Positions 61,713 to 64,000 of a DNA stretch of 64,000 nucleotides are shown here, one piece after another. The stretch is from contig QKWP01000068.1 in NCBI GenBank assembly GCA_003550325.1, positions 1-64,000 on the forward strand. Direction: 5' to 3'. Every line of letters starts with the position of its first letter. The stretch's first letter is position 1. Source of the DNA: Gigaspora rosea (taxonomy: Eukaryota; Glomeromycota; Glomeromycetes; Diversisporales; Gigasporaceae). Under the pieces are notes generated by a model. It had not been told where the DNA came from. It saw nothing but the letters and a program-made list of their open reading frames with translations, and made no database searches. Position numbers and translations under genes: made by a program.

Positions 61713-63293
61713 TAGCTCTATTTCTTCTATAATCTTTATAACATAAATAAATAAATTAATGATTTAAAAAATACTAAACTTGAAGTAAATATTAAAAAAT
61801 ATTTGAAATGAAATAAATATTAAAAAATACCTTGCTTTTTAAAGCCAAATATGCAACATAATTGTCTACACTGCTGATTAAATTACTAAGAATTCCAATG
61901 AATAAATTCATCAAATAAATAAGCAAAAAAAGCATTAAAAGCATTATCATAATTTTCATCTGAAACCCATAATGAAATAAGTGTCGATAAAAATACAATA
62001 ACAATTTATTTGTGTCACACAATTAATCTATGATACCCCTTGTATAAATTAATAAACAATAGTGTGCAAATATAAGTATAAAAAGTCCAAAAAGATATTA
62101 CTTTATCTACAATTTTCATAATCATAGCAAGATGAATCCCAAAAAATTTATTAGAATGAATTTTATTTAGAAATAAAGCTGAAAAGGTGATAGCCCATGC
62201 TGGAGAATAACCATTTTATAGCCAATAAATTGAAGTTGTAGTAGTAGGAGTTATGGCAGCAAGATCTAATAAATATAGATTAAGTATACGCATATCTTAA
62301 TAAATATTAAAAAAAACAACTTACCCAAAATATTAGACATATAAGTTAATGGTGCGAAAATAAATTGCCGTAATTCAAAAAACAAATGCCAAATACCAAA
62401 ATAAATCGGTTAGTCTGAGAAATATTTTTGTAACATACTACAGCAATTATGAAACTAGAAGAAAAACTCTATAAATTGCCCAAATAATATTTTTACCGTA
62501 TGTATTCCATTTAAATTCAAGTAGTGCTTTTCCATTTAAATATATATAAAATTCTTCATTTATTATTTCATCCTTATTTGAATGTGTAAAAGGATTGGGA
62601 CTAGGTAACAATAATTGTTTTACAATTCAAAAAAAAAGCATAACTAATTTGAAAATTTGAAAGCTATATTTAAAATAGGTTTGCAAATTAATCTAACGAT
62701 TCCAAAGATTAGAAATTAAATATATCAAGAAATTATGAGTTATGTAAATGATAATATCTTCCGTAACTGGAAAGATGTGAAGTAGTAGATTTTGGATTTT
62801 ACGAGATTAGTAGGAACTACAAATACTATAAAAGATGAAATGCTTGCTATGAATGCAGGATAGTTTTCTACTAATTCATTAAAGTTTTCAAAAATAATAC
62901 TCAATAATGAAATTTTAGAAATTAAACTCATTCATACATTTGCTACCTAAAAATCGAACCCATTTATCATTCCTTAGTTTAATAAATATTTTCATGAGAT
63001 CTTTTCCATAGCATATTAAATAAAATTCTTCATCGATACTACTTCCAAAAACTCTTCGAAAAGTTCTTTTCCACCAAATTTAATATCTAATTTTTTAACA
63101 ATTGTTTCATAACTTGAAGTAGGAAGAATTCGTCCTGGTTTCCAGTCTATAAATAGATATTTAAACTTTGTCTTATCAAAATCTTCAAGCTTGAAATCCT
63201 CTAAACGATTATTCCAATCGTTCCAATAATAATGCATCTTAATGTACTGTACTTAAGTTTATAAATCCAGATGAATACACCAATACGTGTAAT

Positions 63294-63538
63294 CAGTGTT
63301 GGCAATTTTTATCAGCCAACCCAAATTTTTTGGCCATTTCGGCCATTGGCTAGCCAAGGCCAATAGCCAATGGCCAAGCTTTGGCCAAAAGTTTTTGATT
63401 TTTTTTCTAATATTAGCCAATCATGTTACAAGCTTTACTTATACAAATGCTTGGCCATTCGGCCAAATAATTTTTTTGCCTTTTTCGGCCATTGACCTCG
63501 GCCATTATGGCCGGCCAAATGTTCAAGTGACAACACTG
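63294..63538. mobile_element. hAT MITE in exon 3 of copy G, perfect 8-bp TSD
   Basis: CAGTGTTGGCAATTTT... to ...GTGACAACACTG, with CGTGTAAT at both 63,286-63,293 and 63,539-63,546. Internal GGCCAATGGCC/TTGGCC words run in both orientations. Other copies read CAATACGTGTAATCGTAA without interruption. Confidence 0.9.
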
Positions 63539-64000
63539 CGTGTAATCGTAACGAAATCATCATTGTCAAGAACTTCACAATGAAAAAATTTTTTTCATCT
63601 GTATAAAATGACGGAAGAATATTCAATTGTTTTTTTTTTATCATCTAGATTCCATTCATTCGTACGATAATTAAAATCTATTAATGTAAGTATGACTGAT
63701 TTGTCCAATTTCCATTTTAAAAATTTTCCTTCAGATTCTTTTCTGCCACCATTATAATTATTTATAATTTTTATAATTTCAATCGTCTTTTTAGACGGAG
63801 TTGTAATACTATTTCTATCATTTAAGTCTTTTCGTAAATATTCGACCGATTCATTAGAATTATCGTGGACTAATTTTTTAATTGATAAATTTCCATCAAT
63901 TGCATAAATTATTTGGATCAAATTGAATTTGTAAGGTTCTTGAATTTGGTTCACTTCAATCTTTTCAAAAAGTTTACTTGCATTTATTGGATTTGTAAGA

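Larger units (their letters stand above)
61072..64000 (-). pseudogene. Channel-family copy G, partial (runs off the window)
   Basis: The C-terminal exon is at 61,072-61,275, with an internal deletion removing most of the coil. Exon 7 is cut by a TA-flanked MITE. Exon 6 is at 61,830-62,000 (IYLMNLFIGILSNLISSVDN). Between about 62,040 and 62,060 the sequence jumps from intron 5 into exon 4, so the pore-helix exon is missing. Exon 3 parts are at 62,740-62,931, 63,016-63,237 (MHYYWNDWNNRLEDFKLED) and 63,595-63,954, interrupted by a hAT MITE. The 5' end lies beyond the window. Several lesions make it non-functional. Confidence 0.75.

Overview
The window is very AT-rich eukaryotic DNA, roughly three quarters A+T by eye. 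It has spliceosomal introns (GTAAGT-type donors), a dense load of transposable elements and MITEs, and no intact single-copy housekeeping gene. The dominant gene family joins an N-terminal WD40/propeller-like region to a TRP-like ion-transport domain. That family, the TE mix (LINE-type RNase H, hAT, pogo/Tigger-like DDE, a TTAA-targeting transposase-RecQ element) and the base composition together suggest an arbuscular mycorrhizal fungus of the Rhizophagus type. This is inference: no rRNA or species marker is present.

Layout. About 0-16 kb is a gene-free repeat region. It holds foldback and TIR MITEs, the decayed RNase H end of a LINE (3.2-4.7 kb, + strand), a composite foldback element (5.06-7.0 kb), long low-complexity stretches, GAACCT-type hexamer arrays and a 2.4-kb satellite of palindromic units (13.16-15.5 kb). 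From 16.4 kb to the right edge, the minus strand carries seven related channel genes or fragments: A 16.4-18.9, B 20.4-24.2, C 35.9-38.7, D 40.7-43.8, E 45.2-51.7, F 53.5-57.5 and G from 61.1 kb past the edge. Their 3' and 5' flanks are also duplicated, so the cluster grew by segmental tandem duplication. Copy F is the best model (8 exons, about 1,120 residues) but still shows three frameshifting deletions against its paralogues. The other copies have stops, frameshifts, lost exons or TE insertions.

Between B and C (27,444-32,772) lies a 5.3-kb element. It has about 24-bp TIRs beginning (G/A)GGTAGAGTGTAAT and TTAA on both sides, and encodes one damaged minus-strand reading frame. In order this frame has an N-terminal domain, a Cys-rich zinc motif, a Mutator/Kolobok-like transposase region with a DGD motif, a second Cys cluster and a full RecQ helicase with an RQC-type zinc/winged-helix tail. 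It sits inside an older tandem array whose uninterrupted units confirm the insertion point. Short MITEs at 1.5 and 12.2 kb share its termini and TTAA flanks.

The paralogous gene copies act as empty-site references for several insertions: a pogo-like element in E (48,069-50,828, TA), a hAT element between promoter and ATG of B (24.3-25.4 kb), a hAT MITE in exon 3 of G with a perfect 8-bp duplication, and a TA-flanked MITE in exon 7 of G. Many frameshifts fall in or near homopolymers, and an N at 2004 joins two copies of one 155-bp sequence. Some lesions may therefore be sequencing or assembly errors rather than true pseudogenisation.
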